From the NCBI GenBank assembly GCA_964606085.1, contig CAZSFD010000049.1, positions 1 through 37,628 of the forward strand: DNA of 37,628 bases, given 5' to 3'. Positions within the stretch are counted from its first letter, which is position 1. Each line of letters opens with the position of its first letter. Below the pieces are notes generated by a model. That model was given only the letters and a program-made list of their open reading frames with translations. It had not been told where the DNA came from and ran no database searches. Source of the stretch: CAIQJJ01 sp964606085 (GTDB taxonomy: Bacteria > Chloroflexota > Anaerolineae > Anaerolineales > UBA4823). The position numbers were made by a program, and so were the translations under genes. Below, in pieces: positions 26,532-34,277 of the stretch.

Positions 26532-27734
26532 TTAAGCGGGTGGGGTAAAGGGGACGAGAATATCTTGCACGGCCGGGCCAAGCACTTCGATCTCTTCGGG
26601 CAGGTTGGTGCCGAGGCCGAGGTTGTAGGCCAGGTTGAGGTAATTATCGGAACGGATAAAGGGCGGATTGGGGTGGCGCGCCAGCGAATCGAAGCCCATG
26701 GCAAGGGTGGCGATGCTATCTACGGCGGTGGGGTTCTGGCCGACGAAAAGCAGGCCGGGGTTAATCGGCTGAACGCTCGGCACGGCGTCGCTCTCGCCGC
26801 CTTGCACGCTTTGGATGCCGTCAATGAGGGCGAGATGCAGCGGAAAGGCCATATTCAAGTCAATGATGATGCGCGGCAGGTTGGTTTTGACATCCTGATA
26901 GAACTCGGTAGGGGATGTGTCGCTTTCTTGCTGGCGGTATTGCGAATACGGAACCATGCCGAGCAGGTTGTGCATGGCCAGGGCGATGCCCGTGGCCGAG
27001 TGGCATTTCATCTTTGCCAGTGAGATGATCACGTCTACCTCGGTCAGGATGCGGTTGACGGTGAATTTTTCGTAGATGAGCGCTGCTGACCCGACCGGCA
27101 CTTCGCCATAATGGGCAGACGGCAGAGGGGTGTTCAGGTCAACCAGGGTGGCGTTGAGCGATTGCGCCACTTCTTCGTAGCCCCACTCGGCGTATGCCGC
27201 GGGGGTCGGCAGGGCTTCGACGATGTAGAGTTGCCCGGCGCCGGCATCCAGCAGCAGTTCGCCCAGGGCGCGCACCACTTCGGGGTGCGTGCCATAGCGA
27301 TATGCCTCGGCGCTGCTTTGCAGCAGAGGGGGGATGCTTACCTTGAGGGCCACCTTGCCGCCGGGCGGAACGGTCCAACTCAGCCCGCCCATCGTCTCGA
27401 TCATCGTTTGCAGGGTCGCTTTGACGGCCTGGCGTTCGTAGCGGGTCTGCTGGCCGATCACCACCGTGCCGAGCGGGTTCCACGGTACTGATGCGGTGGA
27501 GGTGGCGACGACTTCCTCCGTGTAGCGGGCTTCATCTGGCTCTTCGGGCGTGGCCGTGGGTGTGGGCGGGAGCAGCGTGAAGGTGGGCTGCGGGGTGGCG
27601 CTGGCGGTTGGCGCGGTGGTGGGTGTGAGCGTTGGAGCGGGCTGGCAGCCAGCCGCGGCCGCCCCGGCCGCGGCCAGTGCAAGGCTTTGCAAGAACTGAC
27701 GGCGGGAAAGTTTCTGATGCGATGGTAAATTCAC
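26532..27734 (-). CDS. DUF362-family Tat-exported lipoprotein
   Basis: 400 residues. The twin-arginine motif SRRQFLQ is followed by a hydrophobic Ala-rich helix and lipobox AAAAGCQP, so it is a Tat-exported, lipid-anchored protein. Residues about 33-70 are a Thr/Pro linker. The rest matches DUF362: VALKVSIPP, HPEVVRALGELLLDAGAG, ISLAKMKCHSATGIALAMHNLLGMVP and a C-terminal block. Relatives often carry Fe-S clusters, but no ferredoxin CxxCxxC is present here. GTG 27734 has AGGAG 6 nt upstream. Function unknown. Confidence 0.85.
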   Translation of the reverse strand: MNLPSHQKLSRRQFLQSLALAAAGAAAAGCQPAPTLTPTTAPTASATPQPTFTLLPPTPTATPEEPDEARYTEEVVATSTASVPWNPLGTVVIGQQTRYERQAVKATLQTMIETMGGLSWTVPPGGKVALKVSIPPLLQSSAEAYRYGTHPEVVRALGELLLDAGAGQLYIVEALPTPAAYAEWGYEEVAQSLNATLVDLNTPLPSAHYGEVPVGSAALIYEKFTVNRILTEVDVIISLAKMKCHSATGIALAMHNLLGMVPYSQYRQQESDTSPTEFYQDVKTNLPRIIIDLNMAFPLHLALIDGIQSVQGGESDAVPSVQPINPGLLFVGQNPTAVDSIATLAMGFDSLARHPNPPFIRSDNYLNLAYNLGLGTNLPEEIEVLGPAVQDILVPFTPPA

Positions 27735-27751
27735 TCAAGACTCCTGAGGGG

Positions 27752-29377
27752 TTACGGAATAGCTTCCAAAAACGGTTTCGCCAAATTGATCGGCCTGATC
27801 TCACTAATTTTCCCCGTCACATCGGTGCCGAAATAAACCTGCGTCGGCACGCCGATCAGCTCGCCGCGGCTGTTGATGGCCATGCCGCCCGAATTGCCGG
27901 GGTTGACCTCGGCGTCGGTCTTGATCCAGCCGCGTTCGATGTTCAGGTCTTCGTCCAACAGGAAGCCCGAAACTGTGCCGCGGGTGAAGGTGGGCGTGCT
28001 GCCGCCCAGCCCCGGGTAGCCGATCACCGCCAGCGACTCGCCGATTTTGAGTTCGTCAGAGTTTCCAATCGGCAGGAAGGGAAAGCGCAGGTCGGTGGGC
28101 AGGTCGCCGCCTTTTTCGAGGGCGTAGATGTGGACGAGTGCCAGGTCGTAGTCTTTATCGGCGCGGATAATCTCGGCGCGGTAGAAGGTGTCGGGTTCGT
28201 TTTCGGGGTTGTCCCAGTTCAGGCCAATCCACACCCATTCTTCTCGGTTGTAATATTTGCCATTATCGGGGTTGCCCACCACATGGAAATTGGTCAGCAC
28301 ATACCCCTCCGGGCTGAGCAGGCTGCCCGAACCACTGGAATAGTCGTCGGTGGTGTCGGGGTTGCCCACCGGCACAACCACCCACACCAGGGCGCGTAAC
28401 GCCTGGCGTTCGGCGGCGGCCTGCTGCGTGGCCGCCGCGCCGGGGATTTCGCCGCCGCCGGCCAGCGCGGGCAGCGGCGTCCAGGTCGGCGCCGCCGTCC
28501 AGGTGGGAACGGGCGTCCAGGTGGGCATGGCTGTAGGGGCCGGGAAGAAGTAAGACGGATACAACATGAGCGCCGCGATGGCCAGCAAGGCCACGCCAAT
28601 CGCCCCGATGCCCACAACCGCCGCCAACCCGCTGATGGCGATGCCCAAGCCCATGCAGCCAGCGCGCGGCTTCACCGGCACGGCCATCGGCTGCAAGGGG
28701 CGGTCGCCTACCCGCAAACGGAAGACACTGCCACCCACCAACACCCGGTCGCCATGGTTGAGAAAAGTAGGCGTGCTGATGCGCCTGCCGTTCACCCAGG
28801 TGCCATTGCGGCTTTTCAGGTCACGCACGTACAGGCGGCCTTCGTGCAACTCGAAGCGGGCGTGCTGCTGCGAAAGGCTGCTGTCGTTGGGCAGGCTCAG
28901 GTCGTTGGCGGCGTCGCGCCCGATGGTCAGCGTGCGGTTGACGCCAAATTCGGCGCCATCGCCGCGCACCAGCGTCAGCGCCGCGCTGACCTTCCAGGTG
29001 ACGGTGGCGTGGCTGGCCTGTTGCAGCGCTTCTTTCGAGAGCGCCACCGTTTCGGTAGAGGCTTCGGCCTGGCGGCTGGCCGCCGAACGGAAGGTGAAGG
29101 TGACATCGCCAAAGCGCACGCGGTCGCCATCTTGCAAGGTCACCGCCGTCGAAATTTGCTGATCGTTGACCCACGAGCCATTGCGGCTGCCCAGGTCGCG
29201 CAGCGTCACCTGGCCGCTTTCGGTACTTTCCAGTTGGGCGTGGCGGCGCGAGACGTTTTCGTCATCCACCGGCACATCGCATTCGGGCAGGCGGCCTACC
29301 AACGTGAGCGTCTGGCTGATTTCAATCTCTTTGCCATTGGGCTGAACCAGAAGCGGGAAAATTGTGGCGTTGCTCAT
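27752..29377 (-). CDS. Tandem-FHA membrane protein with extracytoplasmic trypsin-like protease
   Basis: 541 residues. FHA-1 spans about 20-95 (VGRLPECDV, SRRHAQL, SRNGSWVN) and FHA-2 about 145-220 (IGRDAANDL, SQQHARF, SRNGTWVNGR); both keep the phosphothreonine-binding residues. A single span lies at 241-273, then a W-T-P repeat linker at 279-303. The S1C/HtrA-type protease follows with His365 (LTNFHVV), Asp411 (DYDLALV) and Ser496 (NPGNSGG), so the triad is complete. There is no PDZ domain. Phospho-signals inside could thus be tied to proteolysis outside (inference). SD GGAGA precedes ATG. Confidence 0.9.
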   Translation of the reverse strand: MSNATIFPLLVQPNGKEIEISQTLTLVGRLPECDVPVDDENVSRRHAQLESTESGQVTLRDLGSRNGSWVNDQQISTAVTLQDGDRVRFGDVTFTFRSAASRQAEASTETVALSKEALQQASHATVTWKVSAALTLVRGDGAEFGVNRTLTIGRDAANDLSLPNDSSLSQQHARFELHEGRLYVRDLKSRNGTWVNGRRISTPTFLNHGDRVLVGGSVFRLRVGDRPLQPMAVPVKPRAGCMGLGIAISGLAAVVGIGAIGVALLAIAALMLYPSYFFPAPTAMPTWTPVPTWTAAPTWTPLPALAGGGEIPGAAATQQAAAERQALRALVWVVVPVGNPDTTDDYSSGSGSLLSPEGYVLTNFHVVGNPDNGKYYNREEWVWIGLNWDNPENEPDTFYRAEIIRADKDYDLALVHIYALEKGGDLPTDLRFPFLPIGNSDELKIGESLAVIGYPGLGGSTPTFTRGTVSGFLLDEDLNIERGWIKTDAEVNPGNSGGMAINSRGELIGVPTQVYFGTDVTGKISEIRPINLAKPFLEAIP

Positions 29378-29441
29378 CTTATCTCCAATACCAGAACAGC
29401 CGAAGACCGCAAGGCTTCAGATGCTGGGCATAGCGCAGATT

Positions 29442-31220
29442 TTACCAGCCGATGGCATCGGCGATGCTCTGGCGCGGCGAGGCCGCGCCCGAAAGCGTGC
29501 CACGTTCGCCATCCACGCTGACCGCCAGGACGCGGCCATGCACCCAATCGCCTGGCAGCACCACGTTATGCCCACGGCAGGCCAGTTCCTCGCGTACGGC
29601 CTGCGCAATGCGCCCCTCCACCGAGAGCCGCTGCGGGTAGGCTTCGCGCGGGTAAAACGAAGACGGGAAATGCTCGCTGTGAACGGTGGGCGCGTCGAGC
29701 GCTTCTTGCAGGTTCATGCCGAAATCGGCCACGTTGAGGAAGAATTGCAGCGTCCACTGGTCTTGCATATCGCCGCCCTGCGTGCCGAAGCCGAGATAGG
29801 GTTGTCCATCCCGCGTAACGATGGTAGGCGTCAGCGTGGCGCGTGGGCGCTTGTGCGGCTGGAGGGCGTTGGGGCGTTCGGGGTTCAGGTAGAACATCTG
29901 CGCCCGCGTGCCGAGTGGGAAGCCCAGCCCCGGGATGACCGGCGACGACTGAATCCACCCGCCCGAGGGCGTGCATGCCACCATGTTGCCGGCGGCGTCG
30001 GCGGTGTCGAGATGGGTGGTATCGCCTTTGTGCGATTGCTGATTTTCGATTGCGGCTTGCTGATCGGAATGCAAGGCCAGGCGGTTATCGGCCAGGATGG
30101 TGCGTGCGGTGTATTCTGGCGCACCCTGGCCGGCGTCACCGGGATGCAGGCCGGCGGAAACCGCTTCCATGTTAATTCGGCGGCGGCGTTTGGCGTTGTA
30201 TGCGGGGGAGAGCAGCACCTCGAAGGGCACGGCGTCGAAGGCCGGGTCGCCATAGTAGGCTTCGCGGTCGGCGAAGGCCAGCTTGGCCGCCTCGGTGATC
30301 AGGTGCAGGTAGTCGGCGGAGTTGTGGCCGAGCGCTTTCAGGTCGTAGCCTTCGAGCAGGGCGAGCTGCTGCAAAAAGACCGGGCCTTGCGTCCAGGGTG
30401 GGCATTTGTACACGTCCAGGCCGCGGTAGTTGTAGTGAACGGGTTCCTCGAGCGTGGCGTGCCATTCGGCAAAATCGCTGGCGGTCAACAAGCCGGCAAA
30501 GTTGTGACCGGCAGCATCTTGCACCGGCTGTTGGATGAAGGCGAGGATTTTCTCGGCAATTGGCCCGCGGTAGAAGGCGTCGCGGGCGGCTTCGATGCCG
30601 GCCACACGTCCCTTGCCACAGGCGGCCTCAGCCTGGCACATCAGGCGCACGGCGGCTGCCCAATCGGGGTTGCGAATCAACTCGCCGATTTCGGCCACTT
30701 TCCCGCCAGGAGCGAAGGCCGCGGCAGTGGTGGGATATTTGGCGGCAGCGTGGCGGATGGTGTTTTGCAGCGTGTCATACATGGCGAAGCCCTGTTCGGC
30801 CAGTTCGATAGACGGCGCGGCGACCTGGGCAAAACTCAGCGTGCCGAAGCGCGCCAGGATCAGGGCAAACGTATCGAGCATGGCTGGCACGCAGGCGGGA
30901 ATGTAGCCGTCGCCGGGGATGATGTCCACGCCGTTCTGACGGCACCAGTCAATCGTCAGTGCGGCCGGCGACCAGCCCATCCCGCTGACGGCATACACTT
31001 TCTTCTCGGCGGCAGTGTAGACCAACGTGGGCGCTTCGCCGCCGAGTCCGTTGTTGTGCGGCTCGACCAGGTTCAGGCACAACCCGGCGGCCACGGCGGC
31101 ATCGAAGGCATTGCCGCCTTGCGCAAAAATGCGGAGACCAGCCGCAGCAGCCAAATAATGACCGGCGGTGACAACACCCTTGCGGGCAATGATGAGGGGA
31201 CGGGTGGTGAATGGGGACAT
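29442..31220 (-). CDS. Gamma-glutamyltransferase-like Ntn hydrolase (YwrD-like)
   Basis: 592 residues. The self-processing site is GDTTHLDTAD, with Thr401 as nucleophile of the small subunit, and the C-terminal part has KRPRATLTPTIV, GTQGGDMQDQWTLQ and NVADFGMNLQEAL. True GGTs have an FRE-x-AP motif whose Arg holds the gamma-glutamyl carboxylate; here the place reads SGMGWSPAAL, so that Arg is absent. This fits YwrD-like paralogs of unproven activity. No signal peptide is apparent, so it is probably cytoplasmic. No Shine-Dalgarno sequence is visible. Confidence 0.85.
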   Translation of the reverse strand: MSPFTTRPLIIARKGVVTAGHYLAAAAGLRIFAQGGNAFDAAVAAGLCLNLVEPHNNGLGGEAPTLVYTAAEKKVYAVSGMGWSPAALTIDWCRQNGVDIIPGDGYIPACVPAMLDTFALILARFGTLSFAQVAAPSIELAEQGFAMYDTLQNTIRHAAAKYPTTAAAFAPGGKVAEIGELIRNPDWAAAVRLMCQAEAACGKGRVAGIEAARDAFYRGPIAEKILAFIQQPVQDAAGHNFAGLLTASDFAEWHATLEEPVHYNYRGLDVYKCPPWTQGPVFLQQLALLEGYDLKALGHNSADYLHLITEAAKLAFADREAYYGDPAFDAVPFEVLLSPAYNAKRRRRINMEAVSAGLHPGDAGQGAPEYTARTILADNRLALHSDQQAAIENQQSHKGDTTHLDTADAAGNMVACTPSGGWIQSSPVIPGLGFPLGTRAQMFYLNPERPNALQPHKRPRATLTPTIVTRDGQPYLGFGTQGGDMQDQWTLQFFLNVADFGMNLQEALDAPTVHSEHFPSSFYPREAYPQRLSVEGRIAQAVREELACRGHNVVLPGDWVHGRVLAVSVDGERGTLSGAASPRQSIADAIGW

Positions 31221-31231
31221 GGGATTTAGGG

Positions 31232-31267
31232 GATTGGGGGATTGGAGGATTGAGGGATTGATGGATT
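31232..31267. repeat. 8-bp tandem repeat, unit GATTGGGG
   Basis: Four and a half degenerate copies (GATTGGGG, GATTGGAG, GATTGAGG, GATTGATG, GATT) fill the gap between the dehydratase stop and the GGT start, touching the dehydratase stop codon. Confidence 0.7.
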
Positions 31268-32402
31268 ACCAATTCGTATACGACCCATCTGGTCGCTTGT
31301 AGGTGGGAATCGGTGCGTGGCGTTCGCTAATCTCCGCTACCAGTTCGGCTCCGGCGGGGTCGAACTCCACGCCCAGGCCGGGGCGCATGTGGGGCCACAG
31401 CTTGCCCTGGTGGAAATCGGCGGCCTGCTTGAGGTGCGCTGGCAGCCGGGGCGCCGCTCCGCCGATCTCGCACACGGCGGGGACGGGCAGGGCGCACAGC
31501 ACATGCACCAGCGCTGCCAGCGATACCGGCCCGGTAAAGTGTGGCACCATACCCACGTAATGCGTCTCGCACAGCGCGGCGATCTTCATCCATTCGGTGA
31601 TGCCGCCCACGTTGGGCAGGGTGACGCGGGTGTAGTCAATCAGGTGCTTCTCGATCAACTCGTGGATGTCCCAGCGGTCGCCGAACTGCTCGCCGACGGC
31701 GATGGGCGTTTTCACCTGTGAGCGCAAAGCCGCCAGCGCGCCAGGGTTTTCCGAGCGCAGCGGGTCTTCGACGAAGAGCGGGTTGAGCGGCTCGATCAGG
31801 CTGCACAGGCGCACGGCATCGGCCAAATCGAGGCGGGTGTGGAAGTCTATGCTCCACGCCCCGCCCACGGCCTCGGCGATCTCGCGGCAGTTGGCGGCGG
31901 TCACATCTACCATGCGGCGGGAGTCAAATATGCGAGGCATCTCGCCGCCATCCTTGGGGTCCGCCACCGCCGTGCGGAAAGCGCGGAAACCATCAGTCAC
32001 GCACGCTTTGGCCGTTTCGGCCAGCGAACCCTGCCAGGGGTAGCCGGTGGAATAACAGTCTACATAGTCCCGCGTCAGACCGCCGAGCAGTTCATACACC
32101 GGCGCGCCCAGTTGCTTGCCTTTCAAATCCCACAGTGCCAGGTCGAGGGCGCCCAGGGCGTGCAGTTTCTCGCGGCCCGCCGGGTAGAACCAGCCGCGGT
32201 ACATGCGCTGCCAGTGATGTTGAATGCGAGCCGGGTCTTCGCCGATCAGCATCGTTGCACACTGCGTCAGCGTGTCGGGCGTGCCACCTTCGCCGATTCC
32301 GGTCAGGCCAGAGTCGGTTTCGACGGTGACCAGCATGTCGCTCTGGTTGAAGGTGAGGTTGGGTTGTTGGGGGCGGTAGAGGCAAATGCGGGTGATTTTC
32401 AT
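31266..32402 (-). CDS. Enolase-superfamily sugar-acid dehydratase (DgoD/mannonate-dehydratase-like)
   Basis: 378 residues. An N-terminal capping domain is followed by a TIM barrel with metal ligands Asp186 (SIDFHTR), Glu212 (FVEDPL) and Glu238 (GEQFGDRWD). His188 and the general acid/base His288 (VPHFTGPVS) match the spacing of galactonate dehydratase. It should dehydrate an aldonic acid to a 2-keto-3-deoxy acid; the exact sugar is unknown. ATG 32402 is preferred over an upstream TTG at 32423 because MKITRICLYR is the usual family start. The PfkB kinase downstream could take the product. Confidence 0.85.
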   Translation of the reverse strand: MKITRICLYRPQQPNLTFNQSDMLVTVETDSGLTGIGEGGTPDTLTQCATMLIGEDPARIQHHWQRMYRGWFYPAGREKLHALGALDLALWDLKGKQLGAPVYELLGGLTRDYVDCYSTGYPWQGSLAETAKACVTDGFRAFRTAVADPKDGGEMPRIFDSRRMVDVTAANCREIAEAVGGAWSIDFHTRLDLADAVRLCSLIEPLNPLFVEDPLRSENPGALAALRSQVKTPIAVGEQFGDRWDIHELIEKHLIDYTRVTLPNVGGITEWMKIAALCETHYVGMVPHFTGPVSLAALVHVLCALPVPAVCEIGGAAPRLPAHLKQAADFHQGKLWPHMRPGLGVEFDPAGAELVAEISERHAPIPTYKRPDGSYTNW

Positions 32403-32463
32403 GGTGTGTTTTTCGTGAAACAACGGGTTGTTTCGATCAAGAGCAACGTGTTATTGGTTGGAA

Positions 32464-32638
32464 TTAATCAGGCAGCCCGAGCCGTTGGCGAATAAATTGA
32501 CGCACGCGGCCCGCGGCTTGATAAGCGTTTTTGGCATCGTGCTTGTTGGCTGTGGCCCCCGGATATCGAAAACTGACCGCGTAATCTTCCAAAATCGCCA
32601 TCGGCTTTTTCCAGCCATTCAAGCGTGATGGGCTTCAT
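32464..32638 (-). pseudogene. HEPN-domain gene remnant (internal deletion plus frameshift)
   Basis: ATG 32638 overlaps the MNT gene by 20 nt, the normal arrangement for MNT-HEPN pairs. The first 16 codons (MKPITLEWLEKADGDF) are a typical HEPN start. After a junction near 32590, only a shifted frame makes sense: EDYAVSFRYPGATANKHDAK and AGRVRQFIRQRLGLPD, a typical HEPN C-terminus, ending at TAA 32464-32466. The central helices, including the R-x4-6-H site, about 70 residues, are missing. The original frame gives a 57-residue nonsense extension. So the HEPN partner looks dead. Confidence 0.7.
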
Positions 32639-32978
32639 ATACAACCTTTCCGGTTTCTACCGCATCGCGCAAGAACCAGTCTTCCATTTCCAGACGATCT
32701 TTTAATTGCTTGGGCGAGTATACGATTAAATCCAACCCAAACATTGCCCCCAGCGATTGCCGGATTTCCAATGATGGGCGGCGTTTTTTTTCTGCTCCAT
32801 CCATCACCACCAATAAATCCACATCACTTTCAGGGCGTGGGTTGCCGCGCGCATACGAGCCGAACAGGATGATTTTCTGTGGGTGAAATTTTTCGGCAAT
32901 CTGCCGCACCACATCATCAATGGCTTCCTGGGTGATGCGCGTGCGTTGCGTAATGGGGGGGACATAAACAGTAGCCAT
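32619..32978 (-). CDS. MNT-type minimal nucleotidyltransferase
   Basis: 119 residues. The nucleotidyltransferase core ILFGSYARGNPRPESDVDLL gives the GS-x10-DxD signature. MNT proteins in this setting are antitoxins that modify or bind HEPN partners. ATG 32978 is chosen because TATAAT lies 6 nt upstream and the protein then starts MATVYVPP; the frame continues to 33128 through non-homologous sequence. The HEPN partner following it is truncated. Confidence 0.85.
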   Translation of the reverse strand: MATVYVPPITQRTRITQEAIDDVVRQIAEKFHPQKIILFGSYARGNPRPESDVDLLVVMDGAEKKRRPSLEIRQSLGAMFGLDLIVYSPKQLKDRLEMEDWFLRDAVETGKVVYEAHHA

Positions 32979-32984
32979 GAAATG

Positions 32985-32990
32985 ATTATA
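32985..32990 (-). promoter_or_regulatory. Extended -10 (TGC-TATAAT) for a leaderless MNT gene
   Basis: On the minus strand, TATAAT ends 6 nt before ATG 32978 and is preceded by TGC. It may be the main promoter of the downstream unit as well. Confidence 0.6.
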
Positions 32991-33020
32991 GCAGAAGGAC
33001 TGGCGATGTTGCTGGTAGGG

Positions 33021-33060
33021 TAAAACAAAACCGGGGCCAGGCAAACGGCTGGCCCCGGTT
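33021..33060 (-). terminator. Terminator of the hexaheme lipoprotein gene
   Basis: Perfect 12-bp stem (33029-33040 with 33049-33060) and an 8-nt loop, followed on the minus strand by a TTTTGTTTTA tract. It lies about 80 nt after the stop at 33141. Confidence 0.85.
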
Positions 33061-33140
33061 CTGTTTTGTTGGCGGGCTTTCACCCGCATCGAAAAATGTT
33101 CTGGCTCACAGGCCATGAGCCAGGACAATCCGTAGTCGGC

Positions 33141-34277
33141 TTATTCGAGCGCAGCCAACGCCATTTCCATCAACGCCTTGAAATAGGTCGGGTTGTGGAT
33201 GCCTTCGCTGCCATCTTCGTGAACCAGGTTGTAGAAGAAGAGCGCCTGGGCGGGGCCGGCATCGAGCAGAACCGGGTTGCCGTCGGCAGTCTTGGTCACG
33301 GTCGAAATTGTGCCATCTTCAGCCTGCGAAATCAGGCCCTTTTCCAGCAACTTTGCTTCCAGTTCCGCATAGGCTTCTTCAAAGGCGGTCAAATAGCCGT
33401 TGACATCGAAGTTTTCGGCATCGGCATGGCACGCCTGGCAGGTGACCAGGTTCGGCTCAAAGCCGTGGGCGTCGCTTTCACCCATGTGGCAGCCCACGCA
33501 GGTGTTTTCCACCATCGTGTAGTGAGCGCCGGGCTTGCCTTCCACGCCGAAATCGCCCGCGCCGATCAACACATCAGCCTGAACGCTGTAGTGCGTGTTG
33601 AAGCGAACTGAAACGGCATATTTGGTGGCATCGGTCTTGTCAACGAAGTTGGCCAGATAGCGGCGGGCCTGGTGGCAGTTGGCGCACAGGTTACCCGAAC
33701 CGCCATCGTACGTCACACCACTGGTGACCATTGTCACCGGAGCGTCAGTTTCCAGCGCCCAGTCGGCGGCGGTGTACGTGACGTGAATTTGGTGGCAGGT
33801 GCGGCAGTCCTGGTGCGTTGGGTTGGCATCACCCGTTTCAACCTGGGTGAAGTTGAGGCCAGCAGCGATGGCGGCGCTGAAGGCAGAGCCAGAGTGACAG
33901 AACACACAGGAATTGCGGCCCGCTTCTTCGAGGAAGGCTGTGCCAGAGCCGTGAGCGGAGGCTTCCCAGGGGGCTTTTTTGCCGGTGATGAGGGCTGTGT
34001 CGTTGTGGCACTCGGTACAGGTCAGTTCGGCCATCGCCGCTTCACCGGCTGCGCCGGCAGGGCCGGCGGGGCCGGCAGGGCCGGCAGGGCCGGCAGGGCC
34101 GGCGGGGCCAGCGGGGCCAGCGGGGCCAGCGGGACCGGCGGGGCCAGCCTCACCTTGAGGGCCGGCAGGGCCGGCGGGGCCGACAGGCCCGGCAGGGCCG
34201 GTTGCGCCTGCACAGGCAGCCAGCACCAGGGCCAGGCCAGCCAACAGGATCATCAGTACGAATTGTTTTTGTTTCAT
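33141..34277 (-). CDS. Hexaheme c-type cytochrome lipoprotein with collagen-like stalk
   Basis: 378 residues. A signal peptide ends in lipobox LVLAACAG (Cys22). Residues 24-80 are 19 uninterrupted G-x-y triplets, ten of them consecutive GPA. Six CxxCH haem sites follow at 87, 124, 158, 198, 260 and 280, with extra His residues suited as axial ligands. The last 90 residues have no haem motif. The protein would be outside the cell, lipid-anchored, with a triple-helical spacer presenting the haem domain; electron transfer to external acceptors is inference. ATG 34277 has AGGAGA upstream; the longer frame to 34373 is repeat-derived. Confidence 0.9.
   Translation of the reverse strand: MKQKQFVLMILLAGLALVLAACAGATGPAGPVGPAGPAGPQGEAGPAGPAGPAGPAGPAGPAGPAGPAGPAGPAGAAGEAAMAELTCTECHNDTALITGKKAPWEASAHGSGTAFLEEAGRNSCVFCHSGSAFSAAIAAGLNFTQVETGDANPTHQDCRTCHQIHVTYTAADWALETDAPVTMVTSGVTYDGGSGNLCANCHQARRYLANFVDKTDATKYAVSVRFNTHYSVQADVLIGAGDFGVEGKPGAHYTMVENTCVGCHMGESDAHGFEPNLVTCQACHADAENFDVNGYLTAFEEAYAELEAKLLEKGLISQAEDGTISTVTKTADGNPVLLDAGPAQALFFYNLVHEDGSEGIHNPTYFKALMEMALAALE
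34054..34143. repeat. Ten 9-bp tandem repeats coding GPA triplets
   Basis: Units CCGGCAGGG, CCGGCGGGG or CCAGCGGGG repeat ten times without interruption. On the plus strand this gives GGG runs every 6 nt, a G-quadruplex-prone template strand for the cytochrome gene. Copy number could vary by slippage. Confidence 0.85.

Noticed and set aside
26532..27734. Ferredoxin-type 4Fe-4S cluster in the DUF362 protein
   Set aside because: No CxxCxxC motif is present; the only cysteines are the lipobox Cys and an isolated one.
29364..31229. 621-codon plus-strand frame opposite the GGT-like gene
   Set aside because: It mirrors the GGT codons, has no family motifs and no start signals.
34054..34143. Regular repeats that could suggest a CRISPR array
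   Set aside because: Units are 9 bp, directly adjacent without spacers, and in frame within a coding sequence giving GPA triplets.
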